Below are positions 55,739 to 64,000 of a stretch of DNA of 64,000 bases, piece by piece (position 1 is the stretch's first letter; every line of letters starts with the position of its first letter). Location of the stretch: the NCBI GenBank assembly GCA_943789305.1, contig CALSTP010000001.1, positions 968,178 through 1,032,177 of the forward strand. The letters are read 5' to 3'. The notes below the pieces were generated by a model. That model saw only the letters and a program-made list of their open reading frames with translations. It ran no database searches and had not been told where the DNA came from. Made by a program: the position numbers and the translations under genes. This stretch comes from an uncultured Flavobacteriaceae bacterium. GTDB lineage: Bacteria > Bacteroidota > Bacteroidia > Flavobacteriales > Flavobacteriaceae.

Positions 55739-55840
55739 ACATTTAATTTTACAAAACCATGTTGCGTAATTTTAACGTTGTGAATTTAGAGGTTTTATTT
55801 TTAATGATATTTACTTAGTTTTCAAACCAAAACTGTACTC

Positions 55841-56262
55841 ATGACAAAACACCTACACCCTCCTGCTTTGGTCAAACTCACCCTAATTTTGCTTTTAATT
55901 TGGAATATTATGGGTGTGTTGCTTTTTTGATAGATCAAATTGTTGATCCTTCAACTTTAGATGCTATCAATCAAGAATTTAAATCACGATTTCCTTTCTG
56001 GACAAAAATAGTTTACGGGTTAGCTGTCAGCCTAGGAACAATTGGAACTTTAGGCTTGTTAAAAAGGAAAATATGGGCGAAAAATATTTTAATAGGCTCT
56101 TTGCTATGCGTAATAGTTCAAATGTATCATAGTTTATTTATTGCAGGGGCAATCGAAACTTTTGGAGTTACAAAGATAATATTTCCAGGAATCATTATTT
56201 TTCTTGCTTTATTTTCTGTTTGGATAGCAGATCTTCACAGAATAAAGGGTTGGTTTATTTAA
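55841..56262 (+). pseudogene. Small four-helix membrane protein gene with a one-base frameshift
   Basis: An ATG at 55841 starts a frame (MTKHLHPPALVKLTLILLLI then WNIMGVLLF) that stops at 55928-55930; the rest of the protein continues in another frame from there (LIDQIVDPSTLDAINQEFK onward) to 56262. One extra T in the six-T run at 55923-55928 would join them into a 140-residue protein with about four hydrophobic helices, a plan I recognise in small uncharacterised flavobacterial membrane proteins. Either a real loss, a sequencing error at the homopolymer, or slippage. If only the second frame is used, it lacks the first helix. Confidence 0.7.
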
Positions 56263-57517
56263 GCTTCCCTATTGATTTGCCAACGAGCATTGAAACTGCT
56301 GCATCACCAGTAACGTTGACTACTGTTCTGCACATATCCAATGGACGATCAATAGCAAAAATCAGCGCTAATCCAGCTTCAGGAATCCCTGCTTGAGCCA
56401 AAACAATTACTAGCATTACAATTCCAGCACTCGGAACAGCTGCGGTTCCGATTGATGCTAGAGTCGCTGTGAAAACAATTCCAAGCTGTGCACTCAGACT
56501 CAAATCGAGACCAAATGCTTGTGCAATAAAAACTGCTGCTACTCCTTGATATACTGAGGTTCCATCCATATTGATTGTTGCTCCAATTGGAAGAACAAAA
56601 CTAGCTACTTCTTCATCTACCTTAAGATTGTCTTCAACACATTCCATAGTAACTGGAAGTGTTGCAGCACTTGAGCTGGTAGAAAATGCTAGCAATTGAG
56701 CGGGAGCAATACCTTTCATAAAAAAAGAAGTTGAGCGTTTGGTAAAAACATTTACGATAATGATGTAAACCAAAATCATAAATGCTAAGCCAAGAATCAA
56801 GGTTATAGCATACATCCCTAGGGCTTTAAACAATTCCAAACTAGGGGCTTCCACTACCAAAGCAGCTAAAAGTGCAAATACTCCATAAGGAGCTATTTTC
56901 ATAATCATATCAATCATTTTGAGAATTACGTCATTGAAAGAATCAAAAAATTTCTTTACGGGTTTGGACTTTTTTTTGGGTAATAAAATCATCCCGATAC
57001 CAAAGAACAAAGCGAAGAATATAATCTGTAGCATGTTTTTGTTGCTTGACGCTGCAGCAAAAATGTTTGAGGGAACTAATTCTATCAAGGGTTGTAATGG
57101 TCCTTCTTCTTTTCTTTTAGCCGCAACCTCTTGTTTGGCTTGAGTATCGGTAGCATATGCCTCAACAAGCTCTTTCCGTGTCTCTATACTTAAGGATTTA
57201 CCGGGTTGTATGATGTTAACTAGTACCAAACCAATGGTAACAGCGGTCAAGGTTGTTAACAAATAAATTAATATGGTTCTTCCTCCCATTAAGGAAAGTT
57301 TTGAAATATCTTTTAAATCAGAAACTCCTTTGATTAAAGATGCAAGAATCAAAGGAATAGCTATTAATTTTAATAAATTAATGAAAATGGTTCCGAATGG
57401 CTTGATATAATCTGCCACAAATTGTGAACCACCATTAATATAAGACATTATTAATCCAAAAATAATACCGAGTAGCATTCCGATTAAAATTTTCCAATGC
57501 AGGGCAAGTTTTTTCAT
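56255..57517 (-). CDS. Dicarboxylate/amino-acid:cation symporter (DAACS)
   Basis: A 420-residue transporter of the GltP/DctA/glutamate transporter family with about eight helices and two re-entrant hairpins. Diagnostic parts are the serine-rich loop AFSTSSSAATLPVT, NMDGTSVYQGVAAVFIAQ, and DRPLDMCRTVVNVTGDA with the substrate- and sodium-binding residues. It imports glutamate, aspartate or C4-dicarboxylates with sodium or protons. It starts two bases after aroC ends. Confidence 0.95.
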   Translation of the reverse strand: MKKLALHWKILIGMLLGIIFGLIMSYINGGSQFVADYIKPFGTIFINLLKLIAIPLILASLIKGVSDLKDISKLSLMGGRTILIYLLTTLTAVTIGLVLVNIIQPGKSLSIETRKELVEAYATDTQAKQEVAAKRKEEGPLQPLIELVPSNIFAAASSNKNMLQIIFFALFFGIGMILLPKKKSKPVKKFFDSFNDVILKMIDMIMKIAPYGVFALLAALVVEAPSLELFKALGMYAITLILGLAFMILVYIIIVNVFTKRSTSFFMKGIAPAQLLAFSTSSSAATLPVTMECVEDNLKVDEEVASFVLPIGATINMDGTSVYQGVAAVFIAQAFGLDLSLSAQLGIVFTATLASIGTAAVPSAGIVMLVIVLAQAGIPEAGLALIFAIDRPLDMCRTVVNVTGDAAVSMLVGKSIGKLK

Positions 57518-57519
57518 AT

Positions 57520-58584
57520 TTATATTTTATTTGTTGAAGAAACTAATTTAAAATCTGCAATAACCAAAGCTGCCATAGCTTCTACAATAGGCACAGCTCT
57601 TGGCACTACACATGGGTCATGTCTTCCTTTACCTTCCATAACAACTTTTTTGCCTTTATTATCTATTGTTTGCTGAGCCTGCATAACAGTTGCTACGGGT
57701 TTAAAGGCGACATTAAAATAAATATCCATTCCATTAGATATTCCGCCTTGAATACCTCCTGAACGATTTGATTGAGTAGTCCCGTCTGTATTAAAAGGGT
57801 CGTTGTGTTGACTTCCCTTCATTTGAGACCCTGCAAAACCACTACCATACTCAAAGCCTTTAACGGCATTAATGGACAGCATAGCCTTTCCAAGCTCTGC
57901 ATGAAGCTTATCAAATGCTGGTTCACCAAGTCCAACGGGAACATTTTGAATAACACAAGTAATTACTCCTCCAACAGTGTCTCCTTCTTTCCTAATTTGA
58001 CGGATATATTCCTCCATTTTTTTTGCCGTAGTAGAATCTGCACAGCGCACTGGATTTTTCTCAATAGTCTTAAAATCAAGTTCTTGATAAGGTTTTTCTA
58101 TTTTGATAGGCCCAACAGCAGAAACAAATGCTGTAAACTTAATGTTAGATAAGTATTGTTTTGCAATAGCACCAGCTACAACTCTACTTGCCGTCTCTCG
58201 TGCAGAACTTCTTCCTCCCCCCCGATAATCACGGAAACCATATTTTTTATCGTAAACAAAATCAGCGTGAGAAGGACGATAACTGTCTTTAATATGGCCG
58301 TAATCTTTAGACTTTTGATTCGTGTTGTATATGGCAAAACCAATTGGAGTTCCAGTAGTCTTACCTTCAAAAATTCCTGAATAAAAAACAACTTCATCCG
58401 CTTCTTTGCGCTGAGTTACAATTGCAGACTGGCCTGGTTTACGCCTATTGAGTTCATGTTGTATGATATCCATATCCAACTCAATTCCCGCTGGACAACC
58501 ATCGAGTACTCCTCCCAAAGCTGGACCATGAGATTCTCCAAAAGTGGTAACATTAAAAATTTTTCCAAAACTATTTCCTGCCAT
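57520..58584 (-). CDS. aroC: Chorismate synthase
   Basis: A 354-residue FMN-dependent enzyme that makes chorismate from EPSP. The ATG at 58584 ([10 protein letters not shown]) is chosen over an in-frame TTG at 58590. Signatures: [45 protein letters not shown]-type ([14 protein letters not shown]), and [16 protein letters not shown] with conserved His and Arg. A TATATTTG box at 58612-58605 on the minus strand is a candidate promoter. Operon with the downstream symporter. Confidence 0.97.
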   Translation of the reverse strand: MAGNSFGKIFNVTTFGESHGPALGGVLDGCPAGIELDMDIIQHELNRRKPGQSAIVTQRKEADEVVFYSGIFEGKTTGTPIGFAIYNTNQKSKDYGHIKDSYRPSHADFVYDKKYGFRDYRGGGRSSARETASRVVAGAIAKQYLSNIKFTAFVSAVGPIKIEKPYQELDFKTIEKNPVRCADSTTAKKMEEYIRQIRKEGDTVGGVITCVIQNVPVGLGEPAFDKLHAELGKAMLSINAVKGFEYGSGFAGSQMKGSQHNDPFNTDGTTQSNRSGGIQGGISNGMDIYFNVAFKPVATVMQAQQTIDNKGKKVVMEGKGRHDPCVVPRAVPIVEAMAALVIADFKLVSSTNKI

Positions 58585-58604
58585 ATTCAATCAAATAAGA
58601 TTTA

Positions 58605-58612
58605 CAAATATA
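58605..58612 (-). promoter_or_regulatory. Candidate -7 promoter box of aroC
   Basis: The minus strand reads TATATTTG, an exact TAnnTTTG, 20 bases ahead of the aroC ATG. No good -33 element seen. Confidence 0.45.
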
Positions 58613-58691
58613 CTATATTAAATACCACTTGAAATCATAAGTAAACTCTATTTTTATTATTATTGTAGAAATGAATTAATCCCTTAATTCT

Positions 58692-58699
58692 TATATTTG
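58692..58699 (+). promoter_or_regulatory. -7-like box at the start of the TlpA-like gene
   Basis: TATATTTG lies only 3 bases ahead of the ATG at 58703. If used, the mRNA would be leaderless. The spacing to the nearest TTG (26 bases) is too long for a standard -33. Confidence 0.35.
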
Positions 58700-58702
58700 C
58701 AT

Positions 58703-59821
58703 ATGAGAAAAATCTTATTCCTTACTTCATGTCTTGTATTTTTCCTTGTGAGTTCATGTACCACAATTGAATCCAATAATTTTGTATTAAAAGGTACTAC
58801 TGATCATGCTGATGGAAAAAGTATTTATCGTATAAAAGCAGGGCCAAATGGACAACCTATAACTATTGATTCTACAAAAGTAGTTAACGGCAGCTTTGAA
58901 CTAAAAGGACTTGTGGATCAAGTTGATATTAATTTTATTTTTTTAGAAGAAATCAATGGAAATATTCCCTTTGTCATTGAAGAAGGTTTGATTGAAACTC
59001 AAATTTTTAAAGACAGTATAAATGTCTCTGTAGTTGGTGGAACTCCATCGAATGACGACTTATCAACTTATCGAGCTTCTACTCAAAGTTTTGCCAATAC
59101 AATGAAAACTTTAGTCAAAGAGATAAATCAAGCTAATTCATTAGGAGACAATATTTTATCGGATGACTTAACCTCTGAATACAGAACTGTAGAAAAAAAT
59201 CTAAGAGTTTATGAAAAGGATTTTATGAATTCAAATCCAAAGTCCTACATTGCTGCTCTTATTTTGGAGCGACTGATAAGTACAAAAGCATTACCATCAT
59301 CTGAAGCTAAACCTGTTTACAATAGCTTTGACCCAAAAATTAAAAACAGTGTTTCTGGTAAAAAAATAGCTTCTATCCTCAACAGGCCTAAAAATCCAAC
59401 TGCAATAGGTGAAAAAGCTCCTGTTTTTGAAGGGCCATCACCAAATGGAGATTTAATTAATTTGGAAGCTGTCAAAGGAAAAGTAACCATAATCGATTTT
59501 TGGGCTTCGTGGTGCCGTCCTTGTCGCATAGAAAACCCTAATTTAGTTCGACTTTACAAGCGAATGCATGATAAGGGTCTTGAGATTGTTGGAGTTTCTT
59601 TAGATAAAAGTAAAGCAAGTTGGGAAAGAGCCATCAAAGACGATGGGCTTAATTGGAATCACGTTTCAAACCTTCAGTACTGGAAAGATCCCATTGCAAT
59701 ATTATATGGGGTGCGAAGTATCCCAGCTGCATTTGTTCTAAATAAAGATGGGGTTATTGTTGCAAAAAATCTTAGAGGAACACAACTCGATGCTAAAATC
59801 GAAGAGCTTTTAAAACAATAG
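58703..59821 (+). CDS. TlpA-like thioredoxin lipoprotein with DUF4369 domain
   Basis: A 372-residue lipoprotein (ATG at 58703; lipobox in FFLVSSCTT, Cys at about residue 19). Residues about 25-120 are a DUF4369-type beta domain (FVLKGTTDHADGKSIYRI). Residues about 235-372 are a thioredoxin fold with the redox site FWASWCRPCRIEN. Such two-domain lipoproteins are typical of Bacteroidetes and may reduce disulfides in periplasmic or outer membrane proteins. Monocistronic. Confidence 0.92.
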   Translation: MRKILFLTSCLVFFLVSSCTTIESNNFVLKGTTDHADGKSIYRIKAGPNGQPITIDSTKVVNGSFELKGLVDQVDINFIFLEEINGNIPFVIEEGLIETQIFKDSINVSVVGGTPSNDDLSTYRASTQSFANTMKTLVKEINQANSLGDNILSDDLTSEYRTVEKNLRVYEKDFMNSNPKSYIAALILERLISTKALPSSEAKPVYNSFDPKIKNSVSGKKIASILNRPKNPTAIGEKAPVFEGPSPNGDLINLEAVKGKVTIIDFWASWCRPCRIENPNLVRLYKRMHDKGLEIVGVSLDKSKASWERAIKDDGLNWNHVSNLQYWKDPIAILYGVRSIPAAFVLNKDGVIVAKNLRGTQLDAKIEELLKQ

Positions 59822-59864
59822 ATTACTACTGACTATATTTTATTTTAACTCAATTTTAAAGAAT

Positions 59865-60515
59865 TTAATTACTTTTTTTGAACAGTATCATACCTGTTAA
59901 AAGTGTAACAACTATCAGAAGAACTAGGGTTGTAAATGATTTTTGAATAACCCAAGGTGATAGAATTAAAGTAGCAACTATTCCACCAATAGCCCCTCCG
60001 AAATGAGCAGTGTGACCTATGTTGTCTTGTTTTTTTTTCATGCCAATGAGGGTGTAAACCAAATACCCTACACCAAATACATATCCTGGTAATGGAACAG
60101 GAAAAAAAATAAAGCTTAATCTCATTTCTGGAACCATTAATATGGTTGCGTATAAAATTCCCATAATTGCTCCACTTGCACCTACTGCACTGTAATATAA
60201 ATTTTCTCTGTGGAAATAAAAAGCATAAAGATTACCTGCAGTTAAGCACGAAAAGTATAAAATAATAAAGTTAAAAAATCCGAGGCCTGCTAACGCTTGA
60301 GGCCCAAAAAGATATAAAGTAAACATGTTGAATCCCAGATGCGACCAATCAACATGTAAAAATGCAGAGGTAAAAATCCTATACGATTGTCTACTTTTAA
60401 TTGCAGCAATATTAAATTTAAATTTATTGAAGAATAAAGGATCATTAAAACCTTTTAAAGAAACTATTAGGTTTATTAAAATTATTCCTGAAATTATTGG
60501 TGAAAGTGATTGCAT
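59865..60515 (-). CDS. Rhomboid-family intramembrane serine protease
   Basis: A 216-residue membrane protein with about six helices. The Ser nucleophile is in VGASGAIMGILY and the His in GHTAHFGGAIGGI; the L1 loop has FTSAFLHVDWSHLGFNM. So the catalytic dyad is present. Substrates unknown. It is divergent from the acyltransferase gene, separated by about 50 bases. Confidence 0.93.
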   Translation of the reverse strand: MQSLSPIISGIILINLIVSLKGFNDPLFFNKFKFNIAAIKSRQSYRIFTSAFLHVDWSHLGFNMFTLYLFGPQALAGLGFFNFIILYFSCLTAGNLYAFYFHRENLYYSAVGASGAIMGILYATILMVPEMRLSFIFFPVPLPGYVFGVGYLVYTLIGMKKKQDNIGHTAHFGGAIGGIVATLILSPWVIQKSFTTLVLLIVVTLLTGMILFKKSN

Positions 60516-60564
60516 TTTGAATATAAAATTGGGCTTAAATATACTTATATTTACAAAAAAAATT

Positions 60565-61446
60565 GTGCAGTTAATTGTTTTCCTAATAAGCTACCCCATT
60601 TTAATTGGGATTTCCATCTTACCCCATTTCATGCTTTATGGTTTATCCGATTTTCTTTATCTAACTCTTTACAAAACATTTGGTTACAGAAGAAAAGTGG
60701 TTCGTAAAAATTTAAACTTATGTTTTCCTGACAAAAACGCAAAAGAAATCAAGAATATTGAACAAGCTTTTTACAAACATCTTTGTGACATTTTTGTTGA
60801 GATGATAAAGGCTCTTACGGTTTCAAAAAAGCAGGTTTTGAAACGTTTTAAATTCAAAAACACAGAATTAGTCAATAAGTACCTAAGAAATAATAAAGGG
60901 GTTGTTTTGGTTTGTGGACATTATTCAAGCTGGGAAGGAATGCTTTCAATAGGATATCATATTGAAGGAAAAGGGTACGCTGTTTATACTCCCCTAACCA
61001 ATAAATACTATGAACGACTAATTGTAAAGTCTAGGGAGAAGCATCTTATTCACTTAGGTTCTCGATACAAAGTATTGAGTGATGTTCACCATAATCAAAA
61101 AAACAACATTACTTATGTATACGGTTTGGCTGCAGATCAATCTCCCCAACCAAAACCCAAAATCTATTGGAGAACATTCCTGGGTGTTGAAGTTCCCGTT
61201 TTTAATGGGGCAGAACAAATGGCGGTAAAATTTGATTTACCAGTAGTGTTTGCAGATATTAACAGAATAAAACGAGGGCATTATGAAATCAACATTGACA
61301 TGATTTCAGAAAACCCAACAGAAACTAAAAAAAATGAAATTACTGATCTCTTTACAGAAAGATTAGAAGAGCAAATTCGAAAAGATCCTACTCAATACTT
61401 TTGGACCCATAATCGTTTTAAACATATGGGTAAAAAACCACTCTAA
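60565..61446 (+). CDS. LpxL/HtrB-type lysophospholipid acyltransferase
   Basis: About 293 residues from the GTG at 60565 (MQLIVFLISYPILIG). The frame is open up to 60325, but that would run through the rhomboid gene on the other strand, so the GTG is chosen; the start matches family members. Landmarks: YGLSDFLYLTLYK, VVLVCGHYSSWEGM (the HX4D/E-type catalytic His) and AADQSPQP. It probably adds a secondary acyl chain to lipid A, complementing the lpx genes at 32-35 kb. It overlaps glmM by four bases at the 3' end. Confidence 0.9.
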   Translation: MQLIVFLISYPILIGISILPHFMLYGLSDFLYLTLYKTFGYRRKVVRKNLNLCFPDKNAKEIKNIEQAFYKHLCDIFVEMIKALTVSKKQVLKRFKFKNTELVNKYLRNNKGVVLVCGHYSSWEGMLSIGYHIEGKGYAVYTPLTNKYYERLIVKSREKHLIHLGSRYKVLSDVHHNQKNNITYVYGLAADQSPQPKPKIYWRTFLGVEVPVFNGAEQMAVKFDLPVVFADINRIKRGHYEINIDMISENPTETKKNEITDLFTERLEEQIRKDPTQYFWTHNRFKHMGKKPL

Positions 61447-62828
61447 GAATTTAAAGACAGTAACTTATCTTTGAATCCATTCATCAATTCGTCAGCTAAT
61501 TTCTGTGTTGGAGCTTCGGTATAAACTCGAATGATAGGTTCTGTATTTGATTTTCTCAAATGAACCCAGGAATCTTTAAAATCAATTTTAAGTCCATCCA
61601 CAGTATTGGGCTTTTGGGCTTTGTATTGTTCTTTTATTTTTTCAAGTAAATCATCGACCTTCATTGCCTGCTCTAATTCCATTTTCCCTTTACTCATATA
61701 ATATTCAGGATAGGTTTTTTTTAGTTCAGATACTGAAAGTTTACATTCACTGATCAAGGAAAGAAAAAAAGCAGTTCCAATTAATGAATCTCTACCATAA
61801 TGTAAATATGGATCAATGATTCCTCCATTACCCTCACCTCCAATTACGGCATTACAAGTTTTCATTTGTTGAACTACATTAACCTCTCCAACAGCACTGG
61901 TAAAATATTTTCCTTTATGTTTTTCTGTAACATCTCTTAAAGCTCTGGTTGAAGACATATTTGAAACAGTATTTCCTTTTTTCTTAGAAAGTACATAATC
62001 TGCACAGGCAACTAAGGTATATTCTTCTCCAAACATTTCACCTTTTTCATCAATAAAAGCTAAACGATCTACATCTGGATCAACTACAATCCCAAAATCT
62101 GAGCTTGTTTCAATTACTTTTGTTGAAAGATCTCCTAGGTGTTCTTTCAAAGGCTCTGGATTATGTGGAAAATTTCCGTTTGGTGTACAATAAAGTTCAA
62201 CAACTTCCACATCAAGAGCTCTAAGAAGTTCTGGAATCGCTATTCCTCCAATTGAATTAACGCCATCTACAACAACTTTAAGCTGTGCTGCCTTTATCTT
62301 CTGTACTTCTACAAAAGGATGCTCCAAAATAGCTTTTATGTGTATATCCAAACTGGTTTTATCTTGTTTAATGCTTCCCAAATCATCTACAGCTGCAAAA
62401 TTAAATTTCTCTTCTTCGGCAATTGCAAGAATTTGCTCCCCAGCTTTAGCATTCAAAAACTCACCATTTGAATCCAATAGTTTAAGTGCATTCCACTGTT
62501 TAGGGTTGTGACTTGCGGTTAAAATAATCCCCCCTTGAGCCTTTAATTTTGGAACCATCATTTCTACTGTAGGTGTAGTTGCCATATTTAAATCAACAAC
62601 ATCAATCCCTAATCCAACTAAGGTATTTGACACCAGAGCTTGAACCATTTCACCAGAAATACGAGCGTCACGTCCTATTACAACCGTACATTTTTCAAAT
62701 TTAGCTTGAGATTTAATGTATTCACCGTAGGCAGCTGAAAATCGAACAACATCAAGTGGAGTCAGATTACTTGAGGGTTTTCCTCCTATTGTTCCTCGAA
62801 TTCCGGAAATAGATTTAATCAATGTCAT
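61443..62828 (-). CDS. glmM: Phosphoglucosamine mutase
   Basis: A 461-residue alpha-D-phosphohexomutase that turns glucosamine-6-P into glucosamine-1-P for UDP-GlcNAc, the precursor of peptidoglycan and lipid A. Active-site Ser106 in ILTASHNPKQW, metal loop DPDVDRLAFID, sugar loop GGEGNGGI, and phosphate loop KSNTEPIIRVYTEA. A phosphomannomutase/phosphoglucomutase is the alternative, since substrate is not certain from motifs. Confidence 0.9.
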   Translation of the reverse strand: MTLIKSISGIRGTIGGKPSSNLTPLDVVRFSAAYGEYIKSQAKFEKCTVVIGRDARISGEMVQALVSNTLVGLGIDVVDLNMATTPTVEMMVPKLKAQGGIILTASHNPKQWNALKLLDSNGEFLNAKAGEQILAIAEEEKFNFAAVDDLGSIKQDKTSLDIHIKAILEHPFVEVQKIKAAQLKVVVDGVNSIGGIAIPELLRALDVEVVELYCTPNGNFPHNPEPLKEHLGDLSTKVIETSSDFGIVVDPDVDRLAFIDEKGEMFGEEYTLVACADYVLSKKKGNTVSNMSSTRALRDVTEKHKGKYFTSAVGEVNVVQQMKTCNAVIGGEGNGGIIDPYLHYGRDSLIGTAFFLSLISECKLSVSELKKTYPEYYMSKGKMELEQAMKVDDLLEKIKEQYKAQKPNTVDGLKIDFKDSWVHLRKSNTEPIIRVYTEAPTQKLADELMNGFKDKLLSLNS

Positions 62829-62842
62829 GAAGTTATTTTTTT

Positions 62843-62850
62843 CAAAGATA
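62843..62850 (-). promoter_or_regulatory. Candidate -7 promoter box of glmM
   Basis: The minus strand reads TATCTTTG (TAnnTTTG), 14 bases ahead of the glmM ATG at 62828. No convincing -33 element. Confidence 0.4.
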
Positions 62851-62925
62851 ATCTAGTTCTAAAAATTTTTTCTTGTTTTTGAATTAAATAAAGTGTGTTT
62901 GAAAAAAGAAAACTAGTTTTAGCAA

Positions 62926-63510
62926 ATGAATTATTTAGCACATATCTATTTATCTGGTGTAAATCGTGAATTGAAGTTTGGTAATTTTATTGCTGATTCA
63001 GTAGCTGGAAAGCAATATAAAAACTACTCGGAAACAATTCAAAAGGGAATTTTATTGCACCGAGCGATTGATGATTTCACAGATAACCATAACATATTTA
63101 GAAAACACACCAAATTGTTGTTTAAAGACTATCGGCACTACAGCAGGGTAATTGTTGATTTGTATTACGATCATTTTTTAGCTTCCCTGTGGTCTCAGTA
63201 TAATTCCCAAAAACTTGAAGACTTTACCAAAGAATTTTATGATCAAATTGAGGAAGAATTCGAACTACTTCCTGACAAAATGAAAAGAGCTTTTCCGTAT
63301 ATGAAATCCCAGAATTGGTTATTACAGTACCGAACAATCAGTGGTTTAGAACTTATTTTAGAGCAGATGGAGAACCGTACAAAATTTGATTCAAACCTAA
63401 AAAAATCAATCTCAAATCTAGTGGAAAATTACGATGTTTTCAAAAATGGATTCGTTGTATTTTTTCAGGACTTACAAATATTTGTATCTTCCAAAATTCA
63501 ATCCATTTAA
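62926..63510 (+). CDS. acpH: Acyl carrier protein phosphodiesterase
   Basis: A 194-residue HD-like ACP phosphodiesterase (DUF479) that removes the phosphopantetheine arm. Landmarks are NYLAHIYLSG, FGNFIADSVAG, KGILLHRAIDDFTDNH with the His and Asp metal ligands and DLYYDHFLASLW. Length fits the family. It is 97 bases from glmM (divergent) and 13 bases before the next gene. Confidence 0.93.
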   Translation: MNYLAHIYLSGVNRELKFGNFIADSVAGKQYKNYSETIQKGILLHRAIDDFTDNHNIFRKHTKLLFKDYRHYSRVIVDLYYDHFLASLWSQYNSQKLEDFTKEFYDQIEEEFELLPDKMKRAFPYMKSQNWLLQYRTISGLELILEQMENRTKFDSNLKKSISNLVENYDVFKNGFVVFFQDLQIFVSSKIQSI

Positions 63511-63523
63511 CCTAATCATACTT

Positions 63524-64000
63524 ATGAAAAACATCCAAAATTTAATAAAAACATCCTTCTTTGTTTTATCCTTTGTCTTTATTGGTTGTAAACCTTCAAC
63601 CAAAATAAAAGGTGGAGTTGTATCTGCAATGCCGTATGCCTCAGAAGTAGGTGTTAAAATTCTAAAAGCTGGTGGAAATGCATATGATGCGATGGTAGCG
63701 ACAAATTTTGCTCTTGCTGTTGTTTATCCCGTTGCAGGAAACATTACGGGAGGTGGTTTTTTTGTCTATCGAAATGCTGATGGTAGTTCTGGAACACTGG
63801 ATTATAGAGAGCAAGCTCCAGAAAAAGCCTTCAAAGACTTGTATTTAGATGAAGCAGGAAATGTTATTCCAAAAAAAAGCACAGTGGGAGGCTTGGCTGT
63901 TGGTGTTCCCGGAACGGTAGCAGGGACCTTAGAAATTCATAAAAAATTAGGAACCCTCCCCCTTAGTATGTTAATTCAACCCGCTATTGATTTAGCAGAA
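63524..64000 (+). CDS. ggt: Gamma-glutamyltransferase, N-terminal part
   Basis: The gene continues past the right edge; 159 codons are visible. An N-terminal lipoprotein signal (FVFIGCKPS, Cys about 22) precedes the Ntn-hydrolase large-subunit start: GGVVSAMPYASEVGVKILKAGGNAYDA, NITGGGFFVYR, TLDYREQAPEKA and VPGTVAGTLEIHKKLG. These are diagnostic of GGT, which cleaves glutathione and other gamma-glutamyl compounds outside the cytoplasm. The autoprocessing Thr is beyond the window. Confidence 0.94.
   Translation, partial: MKNIQNLIKTSFFVLSFVFIGCKPSTKIKGGVVSAMPYASEVGVKILKAGGNAYDAMVATNFALAVVYPVAGNITGGGFFVYRNADGSSGTLDYREQAPEKAFKDLYLDEAGNVIPKKSTVGGLAVGVPGTVAGTLEIHKKLGTLPLSMLIQPAIDLAE

Noticed and set aside
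57772-58152. Plus-strand open frame opposite aroC
   Set aside because: It is antisense to a clear chorismate synthase and has no family signature; typical shadow frame.
60325-60564. N-terminal extension of the acyltransferase gene
   Set aside because: It runs antisense through the rhomboid gene, and the extension is not like acyltransferases; the family-like start is the GTG at 60565.
1-64000. tRNA, rRNA, insertion sequences or prophage
   Set aside because: No transposase or phage gene and no cloverleaf-like or rRNA-like sequence was noticed in the intergenic regions, although a tRNA-specific search was not run.

Overview
The window is an AT-rich chromosome segment from a member of the Bacteroidetes, almost certainly a marine-type Flavobacteriaceae. 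The evidence is the presence of gldF/gldG gliding genes, a PorX-type response regulator with a PglZ domain, an LpxC-FabZ fusion, a GldA-type ABC permease arrangement, lipoprotein signals of the flavobacterial kind, very few Shine-Dalgarno sequences, and several copies of the Bacteroidetes -7 promoter box TAnnTTTG just ahead of genes. No rRNA, tRNA, CRISPR array, insertion sequence or prophage was seen. Gene order is that of a compact core chromosome.

Layout. 1-2712 (minus): the start of a TonB-dependent receptor-type protein, an ArsC-family protein, a HAD phosphatase and prfB, whose reading frame contains the classical programmed +1 frameshift. 2796-8499 (plus): a large secreted zinc metalloprotease, threonine aldolase and a lipoprotein prolyl oligopeptidase. 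8544-10862 (plus): a cysteine-synthase-like enzyme followed by a serine-palmitoyltransferase-like enzyme, which together look like cysteate synthase and cysteate acyltransferase for sulfonolipid (capnine) synthesis. 10900-15310 (minus): dnaN, then gldG, gldF and a SAM hydrolase family gene. 15412-21921 (plus): phoH-like, purC, parE, parC. 22008-24153: a small lipoprotein, an HTH regulator and a divergent M14 carboxypeptidase separated by a repeat-rich intergenic region. 24220-28382: Lrp/AsnC regulator, ppc and aroB, then an isolated terminator that may end a small RNA. 28530-30904 (minus): a small membrane protein, tsaE and porX.

30927-38479 (plus): an HD-domain phosphohydrolase, then an envelope and central-metabolism block: lpxD, lpxC-fabZ, lpxA, efp, sucD, fabG and a prohibitin-like gene. 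38498-46196 (plus) is a complete histidine operon (hisG-D-C-B-H-A-[DinB]-F-IE) preceded by a promoter, a His-rich leader peptide (four His codons in five) and a terminator hairpin, i.e. a transcription attenuator. Two conserved small genes follow. 47358-53032 holds assorted small genes (FMN reductase, DUF2911, membrane-anchored amidohydrolase, YbjQ, methyltransferase, secreted DinB, SUI1 factor, ung). 53062-64000: a MutS2-like ATPase without Smr domain, a DCC-family protein, a frameshifted small membrane protein gene, a dicarboxylate/amino-acid symporter with aroC, a TlpA-like lipoprotein, a rhomboid protease, an LpxL-type acyltransferase, glmM, ACP phosphodiesterase and the start of a gamma-glutamyltransferase.

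How it fits together: many genes concern the outer surface (lipid A synthesis and acylation, peptidoglycan/LPS sugar precursor via GlmM, putative sulfonolipid synthesis, gliding ABC transporter, PorX control of type IX secretion). The best leads are the probable sulfonolipid gene pair, the histidine attenuator, three iteron-like 18-bp repeats between the HTH regulator and the carboxypeptidase, the orphan terminator/possible sRNA at 28.4-28.5 kb, the ten-G run inside hisF, and the frameshifted gene at 55.8 kb. I see no clearly new multi-gene system; most of the window is ordinary flavobacterial core genome.
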